Shown: one piece after another, positions 17,958 through 27,237 of the stretch
Layout of the letters: every line of letters starts with the position of its first letter
How positions within the stretch are numbered: the first letter of the stretch is position 1
Source of the DNA: JAUXFK01 sp034189035
GTDB lineage: Bacteria; Desulfobacterota; UBA8473
Length of the DNA stretch: 50,580 nt
NCBI GenBank assembly: GCA_034189035.1
Contig: JAXHVA010000022.1
Span: forward strand, 1 to 50,580
Direction of reading: 5' to 3'
The notes under the pieces: model-generated
Seen by the model: the letters and a program-made list of their open reading frames with translations, nothing else
Databases searched by the model: none
Told to the model about the DNA's origin: nothing
Translations under genes and position numbers: made by a program

Positions 17958-20003
17958 ATGGGAAATATAAATGTGATGCTGGTGGATGATGAAGAGCGGT
18001 TTCTTCTCACCACAAAAAAGATGCTGGAAAGAAAAGGTTATAAAGTCAAAACCGGATCAAGCGGATCAATCGCACTGGAGAAATTAAAGGGCAACGATAT
18101 CCATGTAGTTATTCTTGATGTTAAGATGCCGGGCATGGATGGGATAACGACCTTAAAAAAGATCAAGGAAAGATTTCCTCAGGTTGAAGTCATCATGTTG
18201 ACCGGTCATGCCACTGTAGAATCCGCTGTGGATGGTTTGAAATACGGAGCAGTAGACTATCTCATGAAACCGGCAAGTATCGAGGATATAGATGAAAAGA
18301 TCGAGGCGGCTTTTGCAAAAAGACAAATCCTCGATAACCGAACGAATATCCGAAGAGAATATTTCAAAAAGGTTCGATTTCGACTCATTATTGGTCTTCT
18401 CTTTGCCGTGATACTCCCTTATGCGGTGCTATCCGTCTATTTTCATATACAATTCAATTCTACATTGAAGAATATTGGGAAGCTCAATCTCGAGGCACTG
18501 TCCATCAGTCAGAGGAACACCATAGATCTCTTTCTTCAGGAAAGAGTCGTCAACCTGTTCAGCATATTTCACGGAAGCGAATTCACCGTGTCCCCATCTC
18601 AGCACAATATGGAGAGTTATCTTCAAACCTTGAGACAGGTCAGTGATTCATTTATCGATATCGGGTTTCTAAATGAAGAGGGGATTCAGATAGGGTATAC
18701 AGGTCCTTTTCCACATCTTCAAGGCAAAGACTACAGTGATGAGCAATGGTTTAAAACTCTTTTGAATCTGCAACAGGATTACTTCATCAGTGATATCTAT
18801 CTGGGATTCAGGAAAAAACCCCATTTTACCATCGCAACCAGGCAGATAATCGGCAAAGAGACTTATATTATAAGATCCACACTAGACCCGGATAAGTTCT
18901 ATATTTTCCTTCGCACCATAAGTCACGGCAAGGGGGTTGAATCTTCCCTGATCAATAGAGAGGGACAATATCAAATTGTTGATCCTGACAGGGGAAAACT
19001 CCTCGGCCAGAGCGAGTATATCCCGCCTCTTGCGGGCAAATCCGGGGTGACGGAAGTCAGGAGAAACGGCGATTCCATACTCATCGCATATGCGTGGCTC
19101 AGGGAAACGCCATGGGCGTTAATTGTGAGACAGCCTTTAAGCATCGCTCTCGCACAGATGTATCGAACCAGGCGCATTATGACCGCTAGTCTTGCATGTA
19201 TCATATTTTCCATAGCAGCCGCAATCTGGTTTACGTCAAGTAGGTTGCTTAGCTATGCCCAGAGTACAGCCGAAAAACAGGATGAACTCAAACATCAGCT
19301 CATTCATGCCTCGAAACTGGCATCGATCGGCGAACTGGCAACCGGAGTTGCTCATGAAATCAATAATCCCCTGGCCACGATCGTTGCAACAACCGGGGTT
19401 ATCCGGGACATGCTCGACCCCCAGTTCGATCTGGATGCATCCCCTGAAAATATACTGGACGAGATCGATGTGATTGATTCAGCCGCTTTCCGAGCAAAAG
19501 GGATTACCCAACAACTGCTCGATTTTGGACGTAAGGATGAGCCACGGCTGGCTCTTTGCAATGTTAATAAACTCCTCGATAAGGTACTGAGCGGCTTGAA
19601 GATACGTGAGTTTACAATAAAAGACATAGAAATTATACGTAACTATGACCCTGATCTACCGGAAATCCCACTTGATCCCGACCAGCTCAGCCAGGTCTTC
19701 CTAAATCTTATCAATAATGCAGGTGACGCCATTTCCGGTTCAGGAAGGATCACAATCTCCACCGGCAGGGATGAGGAATATGTCCTGGTAACCATAAAAG
19801 ATACAGGTGAGGGTATGACCGCTGCCCAGATGAAAGAGATATTCAACCCGTTTTATACCACAAAAGAAGTGGGGAAAGGAACGGGTCTTGGCCTAAGCGT
19901 TTCTCTGAGCATTGTGGAGACGATGGGCGGAACAATAGACGTACAGAGTCTCGAGGGTACAGGGAGTTCGTTTACCGTATCGCTGCCTATATATAAATCA
20001 TAG
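17958..20003 (+). CDS. Receiver-Cache-histidine kinase fusion
   Basis: A 681-residue protein with a receiver at the N-terminus (residues 1-125; Asp10/Asp11, Asp54, Thr82, Lys104 all present). TM1 (about 147-167), a Cache sensor (to about 395), TM2 (about 400-420) and a HisKA/HATPase core follow, with His466 in GVAHEINNP, N-box NLINNAGDA and GKGTGLGLS. The receiver is close to the stand-alone one at 24541. Receiver and kinase are separate genes in the neighbouring modules, so this is probably a fusion of a receiver gene to a kinase gene. Cytoplasmic input from another kinase and extracytoplasmic input could be combined in one protein. Confidence 0.9.
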   Translation: MGNINVMLVDDEERFLLTTKKMLERKGYKVKTGSSGSIALEKLKGNDIHVVILDVKMPGMDGITTLKKIKERFPQVEVIMLTGHATVESAVDGLKYGAVDYLMKPASIEDIDEKIEAAFAKRQILDNRTNIRREYFKKVRFRLIIGLLFAVILPYAVLSVYFHIQFNSTLKNIGKLNLEALSISQRNTIDLFLQERVVNLFSIFHGSEFTVSPSQHNMESYLQTLRQVSDSFIDIGFLNEEGIQIGYTGPFPHLQGKDYSDEQWFKTLLNLQQDYFISDIYLGFRKKPHFTIATRQIIGKETYIIRSTLDPDKFYIFLRTISHGKGVESSLINREGQYQIVDPDRGKLLGQSEYIPPLAGKSGVTEVRRNGDSILIAYAWLRETPWALIVRQPLSIALAQMYRTRRIMTASLACIIFSIAAAIWFTSSRLLSYAQSTAEKQDELKHQLIHASKLASIGELATGVAHEINNPLATIVATTGVIRDMLDPQFDLDASPENILDEIDVIDSAAFRAKGITQQLLDFGRKDEPRLALCNVNKLLDKVLSGLKIREFTIKDIEIIRNYDPDLPEIPLDPDQLSQVFLNLINNAGDAISGSGRITISTGRDEEYVLVTIKDTGEGMTAAQMKEIFNPFYTTKEVGKGTGLGLSVSLSIVETMGGTIDVQSLEGTGSSFTVSLPIYKS

Positions 20004-20132
20004 CCTTTTACAAGTTGAGGGATAACTATGAAAGCCTACTTTCAAACTTTAAACATATGTTGACACATAGAAGAAGCAACAGCAGCAACAGCATTTCTTT
20101 AGTTTATTAACGATTAGATTGGAAGGGACCAG

Positions 20133-22199
20133 ATGATGGGAGAGCAAAGAACGAAAAATGAGAAGGATTCAAGGTTGACAGTATTGCTGATTGATGATGA
20201 GGATCGGTTTCGTGAAGCCTTGTCAAGGCAACTTGTGCACAGGGGATACAATGTATTGGACACAAGCAACGGAGATGATGCCATAAAGATAGTGCGTCAC
20301 GAAAATCCGGAAGTAGTGATACTTGACCAGAAGATGCCGGGTATGGACGGGATTCAGACATTGAAGGAATTAAAGAAGATCAGGCCTGAGGTACAGGTAA
20401 TCATGCATACGGGCCATGGGAGCATAGAAGCAGCGCGTATCACAGGAAAACACGACGTATTCCATTACCTGGAAAAGCCTTGCGGCATTGATGAACTGTT
20501 AAGCGTGATTAACGCAGCGGTAGAGGAACGAGTCCATGCACTTGCAAGACATGAGATCCCTGAGATAAAAAGAAGCAATCTGAAAGAGTGGCTCATAGGG
20601 GTGCAAAATGCCCGGCCCGGAGTAATTATACTCGGGGTTATTCTTTTCGCTATTATAGCTCTTATGCCCATACCCCGCCAGCTTGAAACCTTTCTAAGTG
20701 TAAAAAAGACCGGTGAAGTGGGCGAAAGTATCTCCGGATATTCCGAATATCAGAAAATGAAAAAAGGTCAGACGATCTCAGATTACTACGCTCAAAAAGC
20801 CGGATTGCATAGAAAGGTAAAAAAAGAAGACGGAAAAGTAGTAAAAGAAGTCTTTAAGACGAATGAGATAGCATTTCGTTCAAAGGTCATGGTGGGCGTC
20901 TTGGTAGTTGCCGCGCTTTTTTGGGCGACCGGAGCGATACCCATCGGCGTTACCGCATTGCTTGTCGGCGTGCTGATGTATTTTTTCGGAATCTTTCCCC
21001 CGAGCCAGGTGGCAAAGGCCTATGCAAAAGATTCGGTTATCTTTATCTTCGGTGTACTGGCCCTTGCTGCAGCCATTAGCAAAACGGGTCTTGACCGCAG
21101 GATCGGCATCCTGCTTTTGGGCACCAGCACATCACTTCGCCGTTTTGGACTTATATTTGGACCCCTTCTCGCAATTACAGCATCTTTTCTTTCCGAACAT
21201 GCCTTGGTTGCCTTTATAGCACCTATCTTAATGCTTGTATACATGGGATCAATTAAATCTTCAGGTCTAAAAAAGGATAAGGGGCTGGTTGTAATGCTCC
21301 TTCTTATGCTCACATTCTGTGCAAACATCGGAGGGCCCGGATCACCAGCAGCGGGTGGCCGTAACGCTGTTATGCTGGGTATTTTCTCTGACTACGGCGT
21401 GGACATATCATTTGGGCAATGGGTGAAAATGGGACTGCCGTTTGTACCGGTCATGGCTCTTGTTATCGCAGGATACTTTATTCTCGTATTCCAAGGGAGA
21501 GTCAAGGTTAAATCTGTCAATATAGCAGCACAGGTAGGGCGTGAATCGGAAAAGATCGGCAAGATGACCCCTGACGAGTATAAAGCCGCGGCTGTTCTGA
21601 TACTCGTTATCGTATTATGGACAACATTATCAAGTCGGTTCGGTATGGGGGGGCCAGTTCTTCTATGCCTGGTTCTTTTGAATATCCTGGGTATCCTTCG
21701 CTGGAAAGATATAAACGGCATTCACTGGGATGTGGTGGCGCTATACGCTGCTGCCAGTGCTATGGGATACGGATTGGCATGTACAGGGGCAGCCCTCTGG
21801 CTGGCAAACAGCCTTGTGTCTCTCCTTCCTGAATTTCTGAAAAGCGGAATCGGCCTTTTCGTATCCACCAGTTTTATCACAGGCATACTCACCAATTTCA
21901 TGAGTGACGGGGCTACTGTAGCAGCAGTTGGGCCCATAACCGTGCCAATGGCGACACTTTCAGGAACATCGCCGCTTCTAGTGGGGCTGGCTACCGCTTT
22001 TGCTTCTTCATTTGCGCATATGTTGGTTATAGGCACGCCAAATAACGCGATAGTTTACAGTATGGCCAGGGATCCTGAAACAGGGGAGCAGTTGCTTACA
22101 ACAAAAGATTTCCTCATACACGGTTTCGCTGTTTTTGTTCTGAGTCTTCTCGTTCTTTGGTTCTGGGTCTTTTTAGGATACTGGAAATGGATAGGATAA
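20133..22199 (+). CDS. Response-regulator receiver fused to SLC13/DASS-type anion symporter (copy 3)
   Basis: A single 688-residue frame. Residues 14-132 are a receiver with acidic pair Asp21/Asp22, phosphoacceptor Asp65 in ILDQKMPGMDG, Thr93 and Lys115 in YLEKPCG, so it looks competent for phosphorylation. After a short linker TM1 begins near 170. A hydrophilic insert of about 70 residues and a complete symporter follow, with GGPGSPAAGGRN near 408, TNFMSDGATVAAVGP near 588 and GTPNNAIVYS near 634. The transporter half is closest to copy 1. No frameshift or internal start explains the fusion. Phosphorylation could gate transport directly; this is inference. A receiver, kinase and receiver follow. 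Confidence 0.92.
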   Translation: MMGEQRTKNEKDSRLTVLLIDDEDRFREALSRQLVHRGYNVLDTSNGDDAIKIVRHENPEVVILDQKMPGMDGIQTLKELKKIRPEVQVIMHTGHGSIEAARITGKHDVFHYLEKPCGIDELLSVINAAVEERVHALARHEIPEIKRSNLKEWLIGVQNARPGVIILGVILFAIIALMPIPRQLETFLSVKKTGEVGESISGYSEYQKMKKGQTISDYYAQKAGLHRKVKKEDGKVVKEVFKTNEIAFRSKVMVGVLVVAALFWATGAIPIGVTALLVGVLMYFFGIFPPSQVAKAYAKDSVIFIFGVLALAAAISKTGLDRRIGILLLGTSTSLRRFGLIFGPLLAITASFLSEHALVAFIAPILMLVYMGSIKSSGLKKDKGLVVMLLLMLTFCANIGGPGSPAAGGRNAVMLGIFSDYGVDISFGQWVKMGLPFVPVMALVIAGYFILVFQGRVKVKSVNIAAQVGRESEKIGKMTPDEYKAAAVLILVIVLWTTLSSRFGMGGPVLLCLVLLNILGILRWKDINGIHWDVVALYAAASAMGYGLACTGAALWLANSLVSLLPEFLKSGIGLFVSTSFITGILTNFMSDGATVAAVGPITVPMATLSGTSPLLVGLATAFASSFAHMLVIGTPNNAIVYSMARDPETGEQLLTTKDFLIHGFAVFVLSLLVLWFWVFLGYWKWIG

Positions 22200-22223
22200 G
22201 TTATATAACAGGAGGTCGTTCTA

Positions 22224-22715
22224 ATGGAAAAAGATAAAATTAATCTGCTCTTGGTGGACGATGAAGAGCAGTTTGCTGCATCCATCAGCAAGAGTCTGGA
22301 AGTCCGGGGCTTCAGAGTCATCACGGTCGACAGAGGGGAGAAGGCCATTGAGGCAGCAAGAAATCATCCGATAGACGTGGTCCTTTTGGATCTCAAAATG
22401 CCCGGATTAAGTGGAGAGGAAACCCTCAAGGTGTTGAAGAAAAAGCATAAATCTATGGAGGTAGTGATACTGACAGGACACGGGGCTATAGACTCGGCGA
22501 TCGAATGCACGAAAACAGGTGCGTATTCTTACCTTCAGAAGCCATGTGAACTGAATGAACTCCTTGAATCTCTTAAGAATGCCTATAAACAGAAGGTTAT
22601 GAATACGAAAAAGATTGAAAAAAAAAAGATGAATGAGATGCTAAAGATTTCCCTGTCAGACAAACCAAGAGATATCCTTCGCAGGCTGAGAGAGATAGAC
22701 AAAGAGGGCGGATGA
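22224..22715 (+). CDS. Single-domain response regulator
   Basis: A 163-residue receiver with Asp12/Asp13, phosphoacceptor Asp56, Thr84 and Lys106 in YLQKPCEL. The loop reads KMPGLSGEE rather than KMPGMDG. The tail is longer than in the other receivers (about 45 residues, Lys-rich, ending in a stretch like the tail of the receiver at 24541: PRDIL). AGGAGG precedes the ATG. It lies 24 bases after the receiver-transporter fusion and 22 bases before a Cache kinase, so it is probably in the same transcript. No output domain. Confidence 0.87.
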   Translation: MEKDKINLLLVDDEEQFAASISKSLEVRGFRVITVDRGEKAIEAARNHPIDVVLLDLKMPGLSGEETLKVLKKKHKSMEVVILTGHGAIDSAIECTKTGAYSYLQKPCELNELLESLKNAYKQKVMNTKKIEKKKMNEMLKISLSDKPRDILRRLREIDKEGG

Positions 22716-22737
22716 TGACCCTCTGGGAGGAGCGGAG

Positions 22738-24456
22738 ATGAGCCGGATATTGGAAGAAAAGAGGAGCAAAAGCGCAGAACAGAGTCTTTACAGGATATTG
22801 AGGGCTAAGATCCTGGCCAGTATGATTCTCGTGCCTGTTGCCCCGTTCATTCTGGTTGTAATTATCGGTTTTCATCATTTCGCAGGCTCGCTTCAGTCCA
22901 CAACGATTTCCAGGCTGATAAGGATCGTTGATGACCATCGCAGAACCATAGAGCTGTTTCTAAATGAACGAAAAACAGATCTCCAATTCGTTGCCGACTC
23001 TTACAGGTTTGATGATCTTGCTCGGCCGGCAATGCTCGAAGAGGTTTTTCGCAATCTCCAGAAAAAATCCGTGGCTTTCGTGGATCTGGGAATATTCGAC
23101 GAATCCGGAGTTCATATAGCCTATAGTGGTCCTTACAAATTGACAGGAAAGGTGTATCGGGAAGCCGAGTGGTTCAAGGAGGTGATGAAAAAGGGGTACT
23201 ATGTAAGCGATGTTTTTCTTGGCTATAGGCAGGTCCCCCATTTTGTCGTTGCTCTTCTTAAGAAGGATAAAGATCAGGTATGGGTAATCCGTGCTACTAT
23301 TGACACACTTTTATTCAACGATATTGTGGAAAAGGTTCGAATAGGGAAGACCGGCGAATCTTACATCCTGAATAAGGATGGTCTCTTCCAGACCGAGCGG
23401 CGCTCAGGCGGGGCTTTGATGGAGAAGGATACCGATGGTATGGTAAGCCTTCAGCCTCACCCAAAGACCATGACCTTTGTTAAAAGAGACGCCTCAGGTG
23501 AGATATACCTCTATTCTACTACGTGGTTGAAAGACAATAATTGGCTACTTGTTGTCCGGCAGGAAAAAGCGGATGCATTCAAGGCGCTTCGTTCTGCGAC
23601 ATATATGGTAATACTCATATCCATCCTCGGCGGTGTCACGATCGTTGCCATGGCCTTCTATATGACAAACCGTATTTTCACGGAACTGAGACGTATAGAA
23701 GATGAAAAGAGCCAATTGAGCCAGCAGCTCATCATAGCGAGCCGTCTTGCCGAGATAGGAGAGATGTCGGCCGGTTTTGCTCATGAGATAAACAATCCCT
23801 TGCAAATCATCCGTGCAGAGCAGACACTCATAGAGACCATAATAGAGGAACTCAAGGAAAAAGGTGACCTGAAGGGTTCAGAAGAACTGAAAGAGCTGGA
23901 AGACTCCTTGCGGCAGATACGGGTACAGACCGACCGATGCGGTGGAATCACCCAAGCACTTCTCAAGTTTGCCAGGGAGAAGGAGACAGAGCCAACAGCA
24001 GTTGATCTGAAAAGGTTTCTCCCCGAAGTCATCGGCCTTGTCATACGGAAAGCGGATGTTGAGGGGATCGATGTTCAACAGGTGATTTCTGACGATATCC
24101 CACTTCTTCATGTAGATGCCTCTCAGCTTCAGCAGGTCCTGGTGAACCTGCTCAACAATGCTATCTATGCCATAGTTGAACAGCACGGTACAGCGGGAGG
24201 AAGACTGGAAATATCTGCAAAGGCCACAGACGGCAGGGTTGAGATCGCAGTGATGGATAACGGGTTTGGAATCAGTCCGGAGAATATGGAAAAAATATTC
24301 ACCCCTTTCTTTACAACGAAACCGGTGGGAAGAGGAACCGGGCTGGGCCTTTCCGTCTGCTACAGCATAATTGAAAAGATGGGCGGTGTCTTGGGGGTGC
24401 AAAGTGAGCAGGGAAAAGGCTCCACTTTCACTATTCATCTTCCGGTAAATAGGTGA
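22738..24456 (+). CDS. Cache-domain sensor histidine kinase (copy 4)
   Basis: A 572-residue kinase: TM1 at about 25-47, double-Cache sensor (with VDLGIFDESG, GPYKL, WFKEV, SDVFLGYRQVPHF), TM2 at about 283-305, and HisKA with His349 in GFAHEINNP. The N-box is NLLNNAIYA and the ATP lid DNGFGISPE/GRGTGLGLS. It has no HAMP and no receiver. It is flanked by receivers at 22224 and 24541 and lies downstream of the receiver-transporter fusion, making it the nearest candidate phosphodonor for that fusion. GGGAGGAG precedes the start. Confidence 0.9.
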   Translation: MSRILEEKRSKSAEQSLYRILRAKILASMILVPVAPFILVVIIGFHHFAGSLQSTTISRLIRIVDDHRRTIELFLNERKTDLQFVADSYRFDDLARPAMLEEVFRNLQKKSVAFVDLGIFDESGVHIAYSGPYKLTGKVYREAEWFKEVMKKGYYVSDVFLGYRQVPHFVVALLKKDKDQVWVIRATIDTLLFNDIVEKVRIGKTGESYILNKDGLFQTERRSGGALMEKDTDGMVSLQPHPKTMTFVKRDASGEIYLYSTTWLKDNNWLLVVRQEKADAFKALRSATYMVILISILGGVTIVAMAFYMTNRIFTELRRIEDEKSQLSQQLIIASRLAEIGEMSAGFAHEINNPLQIIRAEQTLIETIIEELKEKGDLKGSEELKELEDSLRQIRVQTDRCGGITQALLKFAREKETEPTAVDLKRFLPEVIGLVIRKADVEGIDVQQVISDDIPLLHVDASQLQQVLVNLLNNAIYAIVEQHGTAGGRLEISAKATDGRVEIAVMDNGFGISPENMEKIFTPFFTTKPVGRGTGLGLSVCYSIIEKMGGVLGVQSEQGKGSTFTIHLPVNR

Positions 24457-24540
24457 TGAGAAGGACTGCCTGAATCTAAATGACAAAGAAAATAGACTTT
24501 GTTTGTGTCTTTAAGACGAGAAGAGAAGGAGGTGCAATCC

Positions 24541-24996
24541 ATGAGAGAGATGAAGATCATTCTGGTGGACGATGAAGAGAGGTTCCTTTCAACCACTAAA
24601 AAGATACTCTCAAGGAAAGGTTATGATGCCCTCACAGCAGCAAGTGGAAAAGAGGCGCTGGAAAAACTGAAAAGAAATACCATACACGTTGTTATTCTTG
24701 ATGTAAAGATGCCCGGTATGGACGGCATTGCCACTTTAAAAGAAATTAAGAGACTCTTTCCTCTGGTTGAGGTCATTATGCTGACCGGGCATGCCACGGT
24801 GGATTCCGCGGTGGATGGGTTAAAGTCCGGAGCTGTTGATTATGTTATGAAACCTTGCGATATTGATGATCTGCTTAAAAAAGCGGAAGATGCCTTTGAG
24901 AAGAGGCAAAGGCTGGAGGAAAAGATTCGCATGGCTCAGGCACGCACCTATATGAAATCTCCGAGGGATATATTGAAACAAACAGAAGAGTCCTAG
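24541..24996 (+). CDS. Single-domain response regulator
   Basis: A 151-residue receiver with Asp10/Asp11, phosphoacceptor Asp54, Thr in MLTGHA and Lys in YVMKPCDI. It is very similar to the receiver half of the fusion at 17958 (shared VVILDVKMPGMDGI and VDGLK.GAVDY). I start at ATG 24541, which has AAGGAGG upstream; a TTG at 24499 would add 14 unlikely residues. Two small hairpins follow the stop: AGAGTCC/GGACTCT at 24988-25008, and ATCTGATC/GATCAGAT at 25008-25026. Confidence 0.88.
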   Translation: MREMKIILVDDEERFLSTTKKILSRKGYDALTAASGKEALEKLKRNTIHVVILDVKMPGMDGIATLKEIKRLFPLVEVIMLTGHATVDSAVDGLKSGAVDYVMKPCDIDDLLKKAEDAFEKRQRLEEKIRMAQARTYMKSPRDILKQTEES

Positions 24997-25026
24997 CAAA
25001 GGACTCTATCTGATCTCCGATCAGAT
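24988..25026 (+). other. Two adjacent small hairpins after the receiver gene
   Basis: AGAGTCC/GGACTCT with a seven-base loop overlaps the stop region. ATCTGATC/GATCAGAT with loop TCC follows directly. There is no T-run, so transcript processing or stability is more likely than termination before transporter copy 4. Confidence 0.4.
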
Positions 25027-25144
25027 CTTGGTTTATATTACTGCGAGTCTGGTTTCAAATCCCCCGGAGCTCTGATTTCATGGTTAGCAGGATCGGCATC
25101 TCGTCCGGTGAATAGATATTTTCATATAAAACGGAGGTTGAAAA

Positions 25145-27001
25145 ATGGCAGAGGAAGGAAAAAAACAGAAAGCAACAGGATATGATAAATATGTAGACTG
25201 GAGGCTTTTCATCATTCCTGTTGTGCTCTTTGCTCTCATACTGATCTTGCCGACACCCTATGGGATGAAGGATGTGGGCACGGAGTATGAGGTGGGACCC
25301 CGTTTCGTTGTGAATTACATCGCTTTAGAGCTTTTTAAGAAAGAGGGCGCAGATCTTTCCCAATGGCAGCTCCTTACCGCACGGATGATGGAAAAAAACA
25401 TGCAAATGGGGGCATTAAATAAAGAGCGCTTTTTAAAACGAGATATTAAGTGGTGTAAAAAATACAATATCCAGGTCGATTCCAAAAACCTCGAAAGAGC
25501 TCAAAACCATATTAAAGCAAAGATCAACGATGAAGCCTTTGAAGACATTATGAGCAAGGCCATGGAGCTTCGAAGGGATAACCTGAAGTATGAAGACCTG
25601 TCAGGCAAGGACAAGAAAGCGGCCGATAAAGGTGCCTGGCATATTAAGGTGGCCATTGCTATGGGCGTTTTTGTTGTATTTTGTTTTTTAACGGAGTGTA
25701 TTCCTCTGCCAGGTGTGGCTTTTTGTATTGGATTAATCCTTGTCTTTACAGGTGTTGTCACGAGAAAAGAAGTAGCCATGCTCTACTGGAGTGATGCATG
25801 CTGGTTTATTATGGGGAGCCTCATGTTTGCGGCTGCTTTTGTAAAGACAGGGGTGGATAAGAGAATCTGCCTCATGATGTTCAGAAAACTCGCTGTTCCA
25901 AACGCAAGGTGGATCACTTTGATCTTTTTTGTTATCATCGCTCCGCTTGCTTCGTTTATCTCCGATCACGCTTTAGCGGCGATGTTTCTTCCGATTGGCA
26001 TGCTTTTGTACTACAACAGTCTGACAAAAGATGTGCCTGAAGACCCTGAGCTCGCCAAGATGCTCATGATTGCCATTGCCATGGCCTGTAACATCGGAGG
26101 TTTCGGGGCTCCATCAGGTGGTGCCAGAAATGTGATCATGATGACCTACCTGGAAGATATGTTCGGCTTTGACATCGGTTATTTTCAATGGGTCAGTTAC
26201 GGCTTCCCCTTTGTTATCATCATGATTCCCCTCACCTGGTTTGTAGTTAACTGGCGGTTTAAGCCTAAGGTCACTTCACTGGCACCTGCTATGGAGCAGC
26301 TAAAGACCGAAATAGGTAAGATGGGAGGCTGGAACAGGCATCAGATCTTTGCGCTTGTTATCTTCATCATTATGTTATACGGCTGGTTTACAGAAAAGAT
26401 CTTCTATAACCTCGGCATCTATCCCGTGCGTCTCGGTATCGGCGTGATCGCCATTGCCGGTGCTGTGGCTTATATTATGACAGGGGTCGTCAACTGGAGA
26501 GATTATCAGGAAAAGGTGGACTGGGGAGTGGTCTGGCTTTATGCCGGTGCCATCATATTCGGGAGAACCCTCGACAGTACAGGGGCGGCGTATTGGCTTG
26601 CAAGGACCTGCATAGATGCCCTCGCTCCTCTTGGAGCAGATTCGGGACTTCCCCTAATGCTGGTTTCGAATGGCCTGACCGCTGTTCTTACCAATCTTAT
26701 GGCAGACGGCCCTGCAGCAGCAGCAGTTGGTCCTATTGCGCTCAATATGGCGGGTCTGGTTCATCCTGGAACCACTTTCCTGCCATTTATGGCAATGGGA
26801 ACAGCAGCAGCTTCTTCCTTTGCTTATTGTCTGATCATTGGCACTCCCCCGAATGCGATCGTGTATGCAAGCGGCTATCTCGAGCCTAGGGATTATCTGA
26901 GAGTGGGGGTAATCATGTGGGTTGTTGCCAATGTTGTTCTGGTTCTTCTTGCCGCAATATACTGGGTTTTCAGGGGGTTTGGAGGCCTTCCGGGCTTCTG
27001 A
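25145..27001 (+). CDS. SLC13/DASS-type anion symporter (copy 4)
   Basis: A 618-residue polytopic membrane protein. TM1 is at about 20-36, then a hydrophilic, helix-rich insert of about 125 residues, the longest of the four paralogues, before TM2 near 170. Motifs are GGFGAPSGGARN near 320, TNLMADGPAAAAVGP near 518 and GTPPNAIVYA near 565. ACGGAGG precedes the ATG. The insert after TM1 is probably extracytoplasmic by topology, although sidedness is inferred. Two small membrane genes and a receiver-CBS fusion follow. Confidence 0.88.
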   Translation: MAEEGKKQKATGYDKYVDWRLFIIPVVLFALILILPTPYGMKDVGTEYEVGPRFVVNYIALELFKKEGADLSQWQLLTARMMEKNMQMGALNKERFLKRDIKWCKKYNIQVDSKNLERAQNHIKAKINDEAFEDIMSKAMELRRDNLKYEDLSGKDKKAADKGAWHIKVAIAMGVFVVFCFLTECIPLPGVAFCIGLILVFTGVVTRKEVAMLYWSDACWFIMGSLMFAAAFVKTGVDKRICLMMFRKLAVPNARWITLIFFVIIAPLASFISDHALAAMFLPIGMLLYYNSLTKDVPEDPELAKMLMIAIAMACNIGGFGAPSGGARNVIMMTYLEDMFGFDIGYFQWVSYGFPFVIIMIPLTWFVVNWRFKPKVTSLAPAMEQLKTEIGKMGGWNRHQIFALVIFIIMLYGWFTEKIFYNLGIYPVRLGIGVIAIAGAVAYIMTGVVNWRDYQEKVDWGVVWLYAGAIIFGRTLDSTGAAYWLARTCIDALAPLGADSGLPLMLVSNGLTAVLTNLMADGPAAAAVGPIALNMAGLVHPGTTFLPFMAMGTAAASSFAYCLIIGTPPNAIVYASGYLEPRDYLRVGVIMWVVANVVLVLLAAIYWVFRGFGGLPGF

Positions 27002-27062
27002 TATCTTTACTGGCTGCTTCGCTGATTACACAGGGAAATATAGGTTTACAGGAGGTACAATC

Positions 27063-27224
27063 ATGAAAGAAAGCCATAAGGATGATACCTTCAAACACAG
27101 GAAAGTACTGTTTCATCATAATGGAAAGACCTATTTCAGTAAAGATACACAGCGGAATTTTTTCTTTGCCATGACTATTATCATGCTTTTATTAGGCGTT
27201 CTTGCAAGATTAGGTTTATTTTAA
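27063..27224 (+). CDS. 53-aa single-pass membrane peptide
   Basis: A short frame starting at ATG 27063 with AGGAGG eight bases upstream. The first 30 residues are basic and hydrophilic, followed by one hydrophobic helix (about 33-50) ending at GLF. It lies 61 bases after transporter copy 4 and 13 bases before the Yip1-like gene. Good translation signals and tight packing support a real gene. It may be a small transporter subunit; I do not recognise a family. Confidence 0.65.
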   Translation: MKESHKDDTFKHRKVLFHHNGKTYFSKDTQRNFFFAMTIIMLLLGVLARLGLF

Positions 27225-27237
27225 AGGGGGTTAGACA

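Noticed and set aside
20028..20063. Twelve-codon upstream ORF before the receiver-transporter fusion
   Set aside because: It is too short, without a clear ribosome site or regulatory structure to support a leader-peptide call.
25030..25054. TTGGTTTATATTACTGCG as a fifth sigma-54 promoter
   Set aside because: GG and GC are 11 bases apart instead of 10, and the spacing is normally strict.
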